A stretch of DNA of 64,000 nucleotides from Dicyema japonicum (lineage: Eukaryota; Dicyemida; Rhombozoa; Dicyemidae), in the NCBI GenBank assembly GCA_011109175.1, contig RDEW01000019.1:779823-843822 (forward strand), in the 5' to 3' direction. Under the pieces are notes generated by a model. That model was not told where the DNA came from, ran no database searches, and saw only the letters and a list, made by a program, of their open reading frames with translations. A program made the position numbers and the translations under genes. This document shows positions 36,666-47,689 of this stretch, one piece after another; positions within the stretch are counted from its first letter, which is position 1, and every line of letters starts with the position of its first letter.

Positions 36666-39600
36666 TCAGATAATATTCATTTGCTAAGACTAAGTATTAC
36701 TAAAACCATTTGTCGTTGTTCAAGATGCCTCAATCTGTTCCTCAATGTTTCATTTTCATGCTCCAGTCGTATTAATTTGATTTTATTCTCGTCGGGAGAT
36801 AATCCCCAGTTTTCCTCACTTTCTGTTTCTCTCACAAATTTCTATCAAAATTATTTTTTCTTATAAACCACGTGGTCCTTTTGGAGATTTTCAAATGAAA
36901 CTTGCACTGGAACCTGGCAATACTAATACAAAACGTACCTCCACTTTTGTGGGCTCTTTTTTCAGATACTCGTTTTCTTTTTAACTTGTATCAGGATTTT
37001 CTTGAGTTTGGCTAGGGATTAAAGGTGGTGATACAAATGTTTTCCACGTGGTCTTCTTTATCTTTTTCCAATCCCTTTATGGACATTTCATAGTTTTTAT
37101 TCTGTTGCTTAGCATTGCCGAGTTGCCGAGTGACTACTTTAAGTTTGTCCTAGTAAATTAAGGAATAATCCTCAGAACTTGGAGTTCCTGGCGGTCTTGG
37201 AGACTTTGAGGCTTCCTGGTTCCTTTATCAGATGACAAGACCACCAAATTTTGCTTCAATCCGCTGATTGTGTTTGTGTGTTCCTGAAATAGAAAAATAC
37301 AAACTAAGTTTTCTTCTGTTTTTAATGACAGCTGTAATTGGAGGTCCTTCATTTCCTGTTTAAGTGAAGATTCCTTGTCTTGTGCAGTGTGCTGTTCCAC
37401 CTTTAGTTTACTGATTGTATCGTTCTTCTCCTTCACGTCGATTTTCACTTTATGCAAAATATTTTTCACTTTTTTCATTTCAGTACTGCGTTTTTCTCTC
37501 AATCTATAAAATTGAAGGAAAGTGAGTACTCTAAGATCTCCCGCTGTGATTCTTTTATTCGACCCTCGTAGCTGTCCCTTATCTTATCGATTTGATTTCT
37601 AGTTTCCTTGATCTGATCATTTAGCGAGCCAATCATTTTTTTCTGATAAGTGATAGTTTCTTGGAGTTCTTCCCTGATCATGTCTTCTTGGATCTTATCT
37701 TTCGAATAATCGACTGGTGGGTTGAATAATTTTGTCTCAGAGACTTTCATATTCAGCTTCGTTAGCATCTCCTGGTATTCTTCATGTCGCTTATCAGCCA
37801 CTTTGTTGGATTCTGAGAGTAGATCTCTCAGCTGATTGATTGTCACGTCTTTTGATTCCAAACACCTTTTAAGAGACTCAATGTTCATCAGAGCAGCGTC
37901 CAATGCCTCAAATACACGTGGAAAGTACTTTCTTTGAATTCTCAGATTTGATTTCTTCACCAAACGGTACCTCGATCTCCAAAAGCTTGATTCTCAGTTG
38001 TGAAATCAACTCATCCCTTGATAGGACTTCTCGCTCACTTTTTTCCAGCAAATTTTGAGATTCCAGTAGTTTCTAAAATTTGAATATATCTATCACTTTC
38101 TCAATCTTTCGAATGGTCTTTTCCGTCTCAGCCTCTACATCCTTCATAGGCTCCTCCTTTCTCGGAATCTCCCCGATTATCTGGAAGTCCTAAATTGATT
38201 TATTTTATTCTCACGTGGTTAAAATTAAAAAATCTTTTGATAACAACATCAAAGGTTTCCACCGAATATTTATTCATTAAGGAATTCTATATTTCATTTT
38301 CTCAGAAAACTTTAATTAGCTTTGCGTTTTCCTCCTCCAATTCCCTTAGAATTTGTTCTTTCGCTGAAAAATCTTCCATCATATTTTGCATTTGTCTCTC
38401 AAGGTGATCAACTTTTCGTTTTCTTCTCGTATTCTCGAGTTTCATCGAATCGAAATCTTCAAACTTATCCTTGTAAACTTGGTCTCCGATATTTTTTTCA
38501 AACAAACACAACTTTTCCCTAGATTTCTCCAATTCTTCTTGAATATCCGACATTTCTTCAAAAAACTGGATTATTTACATTAAATCACTTTATTTAGCTC
38601 ATTTCTTAGTTTTTCTTTTTCCTGACATGAAAACTGCAAAAGTAACGCCGACTTTTCGTGAATAATAAAAGGGACCGAACTGGCGTAATTTGAACGAATA
38701 TCCTAACAAATGACTCCCGCCGAATTACGGAAATTATTGACTGAAGTTGCCTGATCTTCTCAGCCGCATCGATTTGATGACAAAATGAATTATTGTCACA
38801 AAAATCGAAATATTTTATCAGCTTTAAGTTCTCAGTTTCAATTTTCTTCAGTTTCTGATTTGCCGTGACCATCGTTTGATTTGCGTTTGTTTCCGCGATG
38901 CTGTGCTTTACAATTCTTCGTATAACTTCCCTTCAAGTAAAACACAATCTCCACCAAAGACTTCCTTTTCTGGAGTCTGCAGCTCATAATCGCGGATATA
39001 TTCGTTTAAAACTTTGATTTCCTCGTTTAAATTCGTGTTTTTGCTATTCAACACTCCCATCTGAGATGTTAGAACATCAGAAGATTCCTACATTGCCTTT
39101 CTACGATTGTACCTTCAGTCGTCTAATTTCATTGTTTACCAACATTTGGTCCTTCTCTGCTACAGTGAGCTCTTCGACCATTTGTCGTACTCTTTTCTTG
39201 AAACAGAATCAAAAATTTACAAAACTAATTACCGGATAGCTGGGACAGTAAAGAAGTCTCTGAAGACTGCAACTCAAAGTTTGTTTCCGTCAGCTGAGAA
39301 GGTAGATGGTAAATAATACCTGAGTGATATTCTTTTCCAGTTGAGAGTTTCGCTCTTCGGCTAGTTCGAGAGACTTTTTCAGTTCCTGTTGTACCTTTTT
39401 CCCGTAATCAATTCTCTGCCTGTCCTCGACTTCTTTCATTTCGAAAAATCTCAGACGCATTCTCAAGCTATTATCACTTTCAACTGAAATACTAATATAT
39501 CTGACATACTCGTCTCCCCCGACTGTTTTTGTGATTCCAAAAGGCATATTTTGGCTTGAGCTACCTTGACCTCTTCTTCCAAGGAGTTTTTGTCATTAGA

Positions 39601-42600
39601 GAGTCGTTTGATTTCAATCTGGAAATAACTTAAATATTACTCTTAGTTTGTCCATTGAACTTTTTCGAATAAATTTGTGTTAGTTTTTTGCAGGAGTTGG
39701 TTATATTTTTGCTTTAGCTTTATATTTTCCTCAAAAATTTTGCTGTACAAAGTCTTAGAGACAGAATCCTCCAATCTTCTTAGTAAATATTTTATCTTGA
39801 ACGAAGCCTTATCCTAAATGTGACAAGACTGAGAATTACTTTTATCTCTTCGAGAATTGAGATCCGTTTATTTCTTTCAGTTTCCAAAGAGGATATAAAT
39901 TCCGTCAGTTTGTCGATTTTCTGTTAATTTTACTTTACGGAAAACCTTATTGGCTTCATTCTCAGCCTCAGACACCATGGAATAGCGGTTTATCAACGCT
40001 TTCTCATTGACCGACAAAAACACGACCTTTCTCGTCAACTCAGCCAAATTTTTTTTGACTTGGTCGTCGTTTTTGACAGTATTGACGAATTTCTATTGGT
40101 TTGTAATACAAGACAACTTCGTATTCCAAAATTGCTACTTCGTCCTCGCTCCGTTTATTTTCCAACTTTTGAATTTTACTTTTAAACAGTTCTCGCTCGT
40201 TTTCCCATTCCTGGTAATAAATTAGAAATTACATTTTTATGAGCTTTGTAGTCTTTGTAAACAAGTCCAACCCGTTCTTTCAAAACCGCGTAGTTGGAGT
40301 TCACGTGGGTCAATTTTTCAGTCGCCAAAGTCAAATCATTTTCCAAAACCTCATTTCTCTATACGACTCAGTCAAAATTAGACCTTAAGTGTTTCGGCAA
40401 GGTATTCTTCCATACTAACCAAAAACTCCGCTCCAAAATTGGTAGAATTCTCCAGAAACGTAATTTTTAATTTATCTGCACGTGGAAACTCATAAAAGTC
40501 TGCCGAAACCCGCATTTCATTGCTTCGAGGAATATTTGATCCCCCAACAGCACCGATTGTCTATCTCATAAATTAGAATCACATTACAGCTTCTTCTATG
40601 GCAGTTAGTAGAATATGATCTGGCTCGTGGCTTTCTGTCTATGATTAAGTCCCTTAACTTATTTTAGAAGCCAAGTCAGTTAACAAATTCTTCAGTCTCT
40701 TGTTATCCGCCTTAATTGTTCTATTCTGGAGTGTAATTTCGTCTTTAACTTCTCTTGTATTCGACAACTCAGAAACAATGTGGTTCAGATTAGCGATCTA
40801 CGTTTAAATCTGTCAGTTACCTCGGTTATTAATGCAGACGGTCTGTGACCCTCGTTATGTTTGAAATTCTTTTCAAGTTCTCTTGAAATAGCCAATTCGG
40901 AGTCTTTTCCCAGTCTTACATATTTTAAGCAAAATAAACTTCTGGGCCACGAGTTTTCCCAAATTTCGAACGTGCTCCTTTAATTCTTCTCGCTCCTTTT
41001 CTAACAATCGAATCTAATTCCTGTTTTTTACCCCCGTACCTCATTTTGAAGTATCACCAAAGAAGCCTTTAGCTCTTCTTGCTGGAACCGTCTGGAAGTC
41101 ATAAATCTATCCAATTCTTTGTCCTTTATTGGAAGAGCCAATTTGCTCCTGTAAAACTCTTCCTGGTCAAGCAATTGGTCCACTTTGAGTTCCATGTGGC
41201 TCAGAAGCTCCAATGTTTCTTTTTGCTGTTTTTCCAACTTTTTAACTTGAGCCTTTTGATCATTCATTTCTGCTATTGCATCTGAAAGTCCGTAGATTCC
41301 CTTTCATTGAATTACTCATTAAACCTTTTCTATTCTCTGTCCTCTGTTAACGCTGTTCTCCAATTCGATCTCTAATTCCATGATTCGTTTCTCGGCCTTA
41401 GTTCTAGAACTCAAAAATACCAATTCCAAGTTTTCCTGGGCTTTATTGAACTTTTGTTGACTTTCTGATAGCTCTTTCTCTAGTTTGGAAACTTTTGATA
41501 GGGTTTCGGCTATTTGTGATAAAATCTGTTTACATGAGGAAATTCGTGATTTTATTGCTTCGAAATTTTCAATCTCATGCTCAATCTCACCTGCGGCCTT
41601 TTTAAGCTCTTCTTGTAGACTGATCACTTGAATTTCCTTTTCTTCGAGGGCCTTAATGATCAAAATATGGAAATACGGCTGTGAGCTTCGTGATTGTATT
41701 TTTATCGGAATCAAGCTTAAGCAAATTATTTTCCTTCTTATTTTCCTCAATTTTTCGTGTTAACTTTGATATTTCCAGTTCTTTCGATTCGATCAGTTCC
41801 TTAGATCGTTAATATTTCGATACCCCCCACTCCTTCACTTTCTGACTAATCAGGACCATCATCTCATCGTTGACATCATCATCGGTTCGAAGGATCCCTT
41901 TAAATTCATTGTTCTCTATTGATAGAATTATTTACTTGTGTCTTTAAGGAAATATTCTCTTTTCGTAGCTCCTCGATGATGTTGTCGCTATATTTTAATA
42001 CTCCTTTAAGTTTTAGGTTTTCTTCGAGACATTTTTCGATTTCGACCTTTCCTTCTTGGAGTTCTTCCTTTGCTTGATCAGTTGCCTCCTTCAGCTTTTT
42101 GTTCACTTGAATTAAAGCCTAGTTAGAATAGACAATACTGAGTTCTCATCCAAAGCATCAATTAATTTTTCTTTAAATTTTTTGCTTTTTCTTCAGCTTC
42201 TGCAGTTCCGAGTCCTTTGGCCAACATGGTCTCCCTCTGGAAATTGACCTGATGCTTATATTCTCTCAAATCTTCTATCAATTGTCGATTCTATAATACA
42301 CCTTGTAATTAGATACCCTTGTTTCTAATTCTTTAGCTTTTTTTGTGGCGCTTTCTGCCTGAGCGATAGCGGCAGTTTCATTGGCTACCACACTTTCATA
42401 GTCCCTTGTAAGTGAGGAATGTGCTGCTTGTAATTCTTCAAACTCCTGTTCAACCTCAGTCAGCCTTGACCTTATTGTAGCCTCAGATTCTGGGAGAGCT
42501 TCAATCGACTTGAATGTTATTTATTATTCTTACCTCCTGAGTTTTAACCTTTCGTTTTAGAAAACTGACTAAAATATAAATAACTGGGAATACTCTTCTT

Positions 42601-42862
42601 TTCCTTCGTTGTGAGTTGGTTGTCATATTCTTCAATAAGTTCGGCTAAACTCTCGTTATTCTCTTTTTTAATTTTTGCAATGGTAATAAGAACTTGGATG
42701 ACCTTAGACGCCTTCTCCATATTTTCCAGAGATTTCAGATCTGCCTATAACAGTTAGTGCTAGTGTTACAGTCTCTAGTTGATCGAGCCAGTAGTCACTA
42801 TCAAACTTATCAGTCGGATTGACAGCAATTTCTTCAATTTTATTCCAATCCAAAGTAGCCAT
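36666..42862 (-). CDS. CEP290: CEP290-like ciliary transition-zone coiled-coil protein
   Basis: Runs on the minus strand from ATG 42862 (MATLDWNKIEEIAVNPTD, compare the human N-terminal NWKEIMKVDPDDL) to a stop near 36666. Dozens of short exons are split by introns of about 20-29 nt, for example 42745-42769, 42569-42593, 42509-42533 and 42291-42316. Nearly the whole product is heptad-rich coiled coil. Landmarks shared with CEP290 in order: DNIIEELRKENISLKTQV; DDDVNDEMM...KVKEWG; DQEEFYRSKLALPIKDKE...SRRFQQEEL; and a late ELQ...KLKVVTRQL segment. The estimated length of about 1,750 residues is shorter than human CEP290 (2479). CEP290 bridges microtubules and membrane at the ciliary transition zone, fitting a ciliated animal. 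At least two A-run indels (near 42181 and 36970) interrupt the frame. A different centrosomal coiled-coil protein is the alternative. Confidence 0.72.
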
Positions 42863-42954
42863 CAGTTGCTTGGAGACTGAAAATATTTAATTTCAATTAA
42901 TTATTACTATTTTTCGTAAATCTAAATTTATTAAACATTAAATAACCAGGCACC

Positions 42955-43130
42955 AACTTAACATACGTGTGACGGAAATGGAGGTGGGCGACTAACTTCA
43001 CCTTTTGGAGGATGGATTTGGTCGGCACAAGGAGACGTTCTCCCTGGGTTCCTTCATTGTATTAATTAGTTGTGAATGTTTGTGCTGGGCTTACAAAATA
43101 TTGTAACCCTTGGTTGGGTTGATAAATAAA
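42955..43130 (+). repeat. Possible SINE-like fragment
   Basis: Ends in TTGGTTGGGTTGATAAATAAATC, resembling the 3' tail GGGGTTAATAAATAAATAAATC of the element at 43880-44216. The upstream part only loosely resembles the family. Weak. Confidence 0.25.
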
Positions 43131-43355
43131 TCAGGTGGCAGCTATCAAGAGACAGTGAGCCGCGACGGTGGAGGTTCCAAGGCGCTAAAGAATTATCTCG
43201 GAAGAATCCGGGAAAGGGCTATCCATGCGGAAGAATCCGAATCAGTCCTGAAGCTGAACATCCTCCGTAGAAGAAGACATTTCCAGAAGACGGTGGGATC
43301 CCTGGCTAATTTACTCGAGGAGATTCCGGAGTTACTAGAGGTTGGGATCATTTAA
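43110..43355 (+). CDS. Short charged ORF, unrecognised
   Basis: An 81-codon ORF from an alternative start, rich in Glu/Arg (ALKNYLGRIRERAIHAEESE, RRRHFQKTVGSLANLLEEIP). It begins in a SINE-like tail and has no obvious neighbours. The composition looks protein-like, perhaps an exon of an unidentified helical protein, but no family is recognised. Confidence 0.25.
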   Translation: MVGLINKSGGSYQETVSRDGGGSKALKNYLGRIRERAIHAEESESVLKLNILRRRRHFQKTVGSLANLLEEIPELLEVGII

Positions 43356-43749
43356 TTAATTCTTTGACATATTCTTTCTTGATGAAGTTTCTAAATATCA
43401 TGTTCTCCAGAAATATGGAACAATCTCTTACAATTGGAATTCGACAAAAATATTCCATATTTAAAAAAATCTATCACGGTATCCACCATTAGTTGAACAA
43501 AGTTCTTGTGATGTTTCGTAAAGTTAATATTGCACCACAGACGTTCCTCTTTCAATAAGATTCAGAGACTGGGATTATTGTTGTAGTAGTTCCGATGCCA
43601 ACCAGTATAATCAATGTCCACGGAAATTGAAAATTTCTGCACTACGCAATGGTAATACTGCACTTTACGAAGAACCACATTAGCTATAGCTCTTCTCATG
43701 CAGGACACACACTTTATTTTAAGTAAAAAAGTTATCATAGCTAATCGAT

Positions 43750-44310
43750 GGTGGAGAACCAGGGAATGCTCTTCACTTTTTTTCTTCGTGTTGGGTGAGA
43801 GTTTTTTTGTAGACGATCCGGTTCTGCGGTAAGATGTTCACTGATGACGCCTTCACTCGTCAAGCCAAAGCATCGTAGAGATTAATGTTGTGGCCGCGTG
43901 GCGCCATGTGGTGATGCGTGGTTAATTGGTTGAAGATTCCTGCTTGCTTGTCTGTTCCTTCTCTCTCTTCCTAATAGAGTGGCGTCATGTAATCCACCTG
44001 TCTAGGTGACGCCCAGTGCCAGGCCGGCATGAAAAAGGATCATTTGCTCTTCCCCACTCCACTGGAGGGGTTTTCACAACTGCATGTAATGGACGTCTTA
44101 CCCTTTATGCTGATTCCGGATGGACTCTGTTTCTGTAGAAGTGGAAACTGGATACACTTAATTAGTTGTTTACTTTAACTTTTTTCTCGGTGTATCCGGG
44201 GTTAATAAATAAATAAATCGTAGATGCATGGAACCTTCAACCAGAGTGTACAGCAATAAGATTTGAACTAGGGGTTATCAGGCCTTTTGCTCGACTCTTG
44301 TTACATGTCT
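43750..44310 (-). mobile_element. tRNA-related SINE (family X) split by another retroelement
   Basis: 43750-43879 and 44217-44310 together match the uninterrupted element at 57430-57640. On the minus strand the right-hand part carries AGTTCAAATCT, a pol III B-box. The element at 43880-44216 interrupts it exactly at CATCGTA/GATGCATGG; the uninterrupted copy reads CATCGTAGGTGCGTGG. Confidence 0.65.
43880..44216 (+). mobile_element. Short LINE-derived retroelement (337 bp) with TSD
   Basis: Bounded by the 8-bp target-site duplication ATCGTAGA (43872-43879 and 44217-44224). Its first bases (AATGTTGTGGCCGCGTGG) match the start of the 48712 LINE (AATGTTGTTAGCGTGG), and the next 170 bp follow the LINE 5' region. 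Its end (TCTCGGTGTATCCGGGGTTA and TAAA repeats) matches the LINE 3' end (TCTCGGTGTTCCCGGGGTTA). No coding capacity. It is therefore a non-autonomous element carrying both ends of the LINE. Confidence 0.85.
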
Positions 44311-44319
44311 GGATCGTAA

Positions 44320-45025
44320 CTCGTCATTTTTTACCTATGACAAGATTCCAAATTTGCGTCAGTAATTTGACTCGTCACATTGCAGGAAATCTTGTTAGTT
44401 CTATTCGCAATTGATAACGATGTATTCTTAATTTGATTTAAAATCTCTGTTTTATTCGTAAATTTTGTAATAGTTGTTGTGAACACAGGATTTGAGTATT
44501 CACACTGTGAATGGTTTACCATTTTAGCAATCTCATGACTGACGATGAAGCTACCGATATTATAAGTCCTGGAGACTGTTTCCAATAATTAAATGTTGAA
44601 GTTTCAATTTTATATTTTTTGGAGTTCTTCCTCAGATAGTTTTCGTGCATCGCCAATTGGATATTTTCTTGAAAAGTTACCTGCTTTGAATTAAAGTGTC
44701 TCTCCAGATTTGACTTTTTGTTATGGTTAGATGTTTTGTGGCAGAGGAGACATTATTTATAGACAAATTGAGGCCACAAACAGAATTTATAATTAAGGAG
44801 TAAGATTTTAAAATTAAAATATGCAAAAATATGTAATAATTTAAATAAAAATAACAATTTAATATAAAATATCATCTAAATATTACATAGTCTAAAATAT
44901 ACATAAAAAAAATTTTTGGAAGAACACTATTTTGAAAATGTTTTTATTGGAGATTTAAGTAATCATTTGCGATAATTGAAAAAGCCATAAAAAATTTAAA
45001 GAGCCACGGTTGCACCCCTGGGCTA
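44320..45025 (-). mobile_element. hAT transposon remnant: 5' terminus and N-terminal transposase
   Basis: The minus strand starts with CAGGGGTGCAACCGTGGCTC (a hAT-type terminus, about 45022-45003). It then encodes CLLCHKTSNHNKKSNLERHF, a BED-type zinc-finger pattern with the last His replaced by Gln, and SFIVSHEIAKMVNHSQCEY with ISLSxNTxxRR-like spacing (SLSIANRTNKI). This is the N-terminal organisation of hAT (Charlie/ZBED-like) transposases. The catalytic domain and the other terminus are absent. Confidence 0.6.
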
Positions 45026-45029
45026 GTAC

Positions 45030-45340
45030 AACCCCTTCAAGAAATGATTTGTTAAATGATCCACATTACATTTACTTTACAGAAAATTAAATTGCTGGTG
45101 ATTATTTGGGGGACAATTCTGATAGATACGAAATCTGTTAATTATTTTCCCGGGATCACCGGATTAGAGAAAAGAAAATAGTCCTCAACTAAGTTTCACG
45201 ACCAAAATAGTCCTCAACTTTCCAAACATCACATCCACTCATATCCGCCATTATAGAAATCCCTTCAGAGGAGTAGGGAGAAGCCGACCAGGTAGTGGAT
45301 GTCTCTTTGGATAGGTGGATCAAAAATAGAATGCAAGGAG
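45030..45340 (-). repeat. Spacer with SINE fragment
   Basis: 45230-45335 resembles the body shared by the short elements: on the minus strand, a CATCC...GGATC block followed by CCTACTCCTCTGAAGGGATT, compare CCTACTCAATGGAGGGGTTT. The rest (45030-45220) holds nothing recognisable apart from a short repeat of AAAATAGTCCTCAAC at 45176 and 45205. Confidence 0.35.
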
Positions 45341-45362
45341 CAGAAAGGAATAAAAATCAATA

Positions 45363-45820
45363 TTAGTGAGAATAAAACACATAAACTAGTGCATAAACTA
45401 AGAATGTTTCTCCTTCGTATGTGCTGGACAATTCTACATCAACTTCGAGATCTCTAAGCATTTTGGAAGAGATCATGAGGCTCTGGAGGCTTTTTTGAGA
45501 AACAAACAGCATCACAACAATTTTGTAGTTATCATGAGTGATTCGTCTTATGGCTTTTTTGATTTCATCCGCGGATTCTTCGACCACAATTGGCATGAAA
45601 GAGGATCATAGGATTTATTCCCATAAATTGATTCAAGTTCTGATTCCAAAATTTTATAACCCAATTTTATATCGAACGAATCCTCTTCGTCGGGGATAAC
45701 CTTGTACGTATTCTTCATTTTTTGAACTTTTTTCAAGGCTTTTGGGGAGAGAGTGTTCTGTGTTTTCATTCTCATGGTGAACAGTATGTTTTTCACTGTT
45801 GATTTCAAAAAAGCTGGCAT
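45363..45820 (-). CDS. Tctex-1 family dynein light chain (DYNLT-like), one-base frame break
   Basis: From ATG 45820 the minus strand reads NTYKVIPDEEDSFDIKLGYK, LESELESIYGNKSYDPLSC, then in the next frame SADEIKKAIRRITHDNYKIV, MISSKMLRD and FLVYALVYVFYSH to the stop at 45363. This matches the Tctex-1 fold (NTY entry, Y-x-P-x-x-C, YK-V-V strand, VYALYVFY closing strand), about 152 residues. DYNLT-type chains link dynein motors to cargo or axonemal arms. The two frames join near 45592 at CAATTG. One extra A (CAAATTG) would restore a continuous protein of the family's length, so this is either a pseudogene or a sequence error. Confidence 0.6.
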
Positions 45821-45924
45821 CCGTGATTAACTTGGCAACGAAATGTAAAAAATACAATTTTATTAAAATTGAAGATAGTTGTCACGAACATTGCTTAATT
45901 TGACACAATCAATTATCGATATCA

Positions 45925-46040
45925 ATCAACGGTTAATTGGTCGAGAGGTAGAGGTGGGACTAACTGTAGTGTTACTCAGTTTCATATTGCATGGACGGAG
46001 GAACTGTCGATACACGTAGGATCCAGGTTCAAATCTGTTC
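45925..46040 (+). repeat. tRNA-like SINE head (A- and B-box)
   Basis: TGGTCGAGAGG (fits the A-box TRGYNNARNNG) is followed about 80 bases later by GGTTCAAATCT (B-box). The spacing is too long for an ordinary tRNA and no cloverleaf folds by eye, so a tRNA-derived SINE head is more likely than a tRNA gene. Confidence 0.4.
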
Positions 46041-46157
46041 AGCCTAAAATTGATAGAACTTGGATGATATCTGTCATAAGTTATTATTCTTTGTCGATAA
46101 CCTCTGGCAGCTGAAATAAGTTTTATCAAGTTTCCTTTGCACAGCATTGCGTCCTTT

Positions 46158-46385
46158 TCATGTGTCCACCGTTATGGGAACTTTGCTGGAGTTGAGAAGT
46201 GAGGGATCCTTTTTGATCCCGGCCAGGAATCTGGTGTTTCCTGAGTTAGGTAGATCCAATGACTCATCTAGGAATTGAAGAAGGCAAATAGCGGAGAGAA
46301 AATTCTTCGACCACACAGGTAGTGGTGTGGGAATCGACCTCATAGCTAAATGAGACACGAGCAACACAATAACCACTTCTGGTCA
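46158..46385 (-). repeat. tRNA-derived SINE, second family
   Basis: On the minus strand from 46385: AGTGGTTATTGTG (A-box-like), GAGGTCGATTCCCAC (B-box/T-arm-like), then a body that partly matches 58255-58420 (GAGTTNGGTNGATCCAATGA and GGGAATNGANC blocks). The minus-strand 72-codon ORF here is not a gene. Confidence 0.45.
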
Positions 46386-46389
46386 GTCT

Positions 46390-46620
46390 ATGTAGCACAA
46401 AATTACACTTAAAATTCAAAGATTTTTTATGAATGCTGTCCCAGGAACGAGTTTTTACATTTTTTCAATAAGTCATTTTTAATGTTGAATTAGCACTGAC
46501 GTAGGTGTATTTCAATTTTTTTAAAACTAGGGTGTTACTGATTTCAAGATCAACTGGTCTATGGCCTATGAAGATCTCTAATGCAAACCTTTATAATAAA
46601 TGAAAATCCGGCGTGCTGTC
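46390..46620. other. Spacer, nothing recognised
   Basis: AT-rich with no ORF or repeat signature. Confidence 0.3.
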
Positions 46621-46624
46621 AGAT

Positions 46625-46965
46625 GATCTTTTCAATTCAAGATAGAGTCTCTTGGCCACGTCTTACGTCTAAATGACCAGGTCCCCGCAAATGTCGCAAT
46701 GGACAACTACTTCGCACACACAGGAGCCGGATTCCGTGGAAGGCCAAGAACGACACCTCCGACTATCTTGAATGAAAAACCTATGGGCTGTTGGTATGAG
46801 ACTAACTTCGACGGACGACCTGGACTACCTAAGAGAACTAGCGCGCAACAGAGGATCATGGTTGAGGCTGACGGAGAGGATGATTAGAAATACGGCACAA
46901 AAGAAACTTAAAACGGGATACTTGGAGCACCAGAAATTTCATTTATTCAAAGCATCTGGTTTCTG
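46625..46965 (+). mobile_element. LINE RT C-terminal remnant
   Basis: LGHVLRLNDQVPANVAMD and GFRGRPRTTP, then in a shifted frame LAVGMRLTSTDDLDYLREL and ARNRGSWLRLTER. This is the conserved C-terminus of many LINE polymerases (GHVLRM ... GRPRTRW ... A.DR..WR.L). Two frames, so inactive. Confidence 0.65.
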
Positions 46966-47042
46966 ATGTCTTCTGAGTCCGTCACATCGTCCATACTCGT
47001 AAAAAAAAAAAAAACGCGAGTTTCCGTCCTTCATGCCAAAGC

Positions 47043-47687
47043 GTGCTTTTTGACCAGGAAAAATTTTACAAAAACAAATTGGCTCTTCCAATAAAAAGAG
47101 TGAGGTGTACCATTATTTCGTTTGTTGTTTCTTCACCCACATGTAAACATCCTCTGATAGCATTCTGCTTCTCTGAGCCTTTTCTTAAGGCTATTTTGAG
47201 CCCTGCTGGTTTTTATTCGCTTCATTTGACGGATCAAATTAGAGGAAATCAATTATTATTAAAAATGTCCGCGGAACCAGAAAAGTTAATTAATTTGAGA
47301 TTCCAATTTTGCCATGCATCTCTGGATACGAGAGGAAATCAATACACACAAGAAATCAAAACAGAAGAATACACACAAGAATCAAACTGTAGCAAGGGAA
47401 ACAATCGTCTTGTCGACAATAATCATTGGGCTGGGTCTAAAAATTCCGGTAACCAAGGCATAATACTCTTCGCACGCAAGCTGCGAATGCGTGACACCGT
47501 CGTTATAACAAGTAGAACGTCACTGACCGTGCTTCATCACGAAGAGCTGCAAAGGAATTCACAACCCACCTGCAATCGATTAAAACCCGTGCGCTCGAAG
47601 TCTTCAGTTCTGCCAATAGAACACGATGATCGCTATCAGCCGATCTTGTCTATGATAAAAAAAACATCGAGAAGAAAGCGAATATAG
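47043..47687 (+). CDS. 214-codon ORF opening with a displaced CEP290-like exon fragment
   Basis: 47046-47100 encodes FDQEKFYKNKLALPIK, nearly the same as DQEEFYRSKLALPIK in the CEP290-like gene (minus strand, about 41121-41175). A run of more than 20 bases (CAAATTGGCTCTTCCAATAA) is identical. The remaining about 195 codons have no recognised domain, are Ser/Thr/Asn/Arg-rich, and may be open by chance. A poly-A-like run (47001-47015) lies just upstream. Probably a captured or retro-copied exon fragment in repeat-derived DNA rather than a working gene. Confidence 0.35.
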   Translation: MLFDQEKFYKNKLALPIKRVRCTIISFVVSSPTCKHPLIAFCFSEPFLKAILSPAGFYSLHLTDQIRGNQLLLKMSAEPEKLINLRFQFCHASLDTRGNQYTQEIKTEEYTQESNCSKGNNRLVDNNHWAGSKNSGNQGIILFARKLRMRDTVVITSRTSLTVLHHEELQRNSQPTCNRLKPVRSKSSVLPIEHDDRYQPILSMIKKTSRRKRI

Positions 47688-47689
47688 CT

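Noticed and set aside
45925-46040. A genuine tRNA gene
   Set aside because: A- and B-box matches exist, but they are about 80 bases apart and no acceptor, D or anticodon stem folds; a SINE head fits better.
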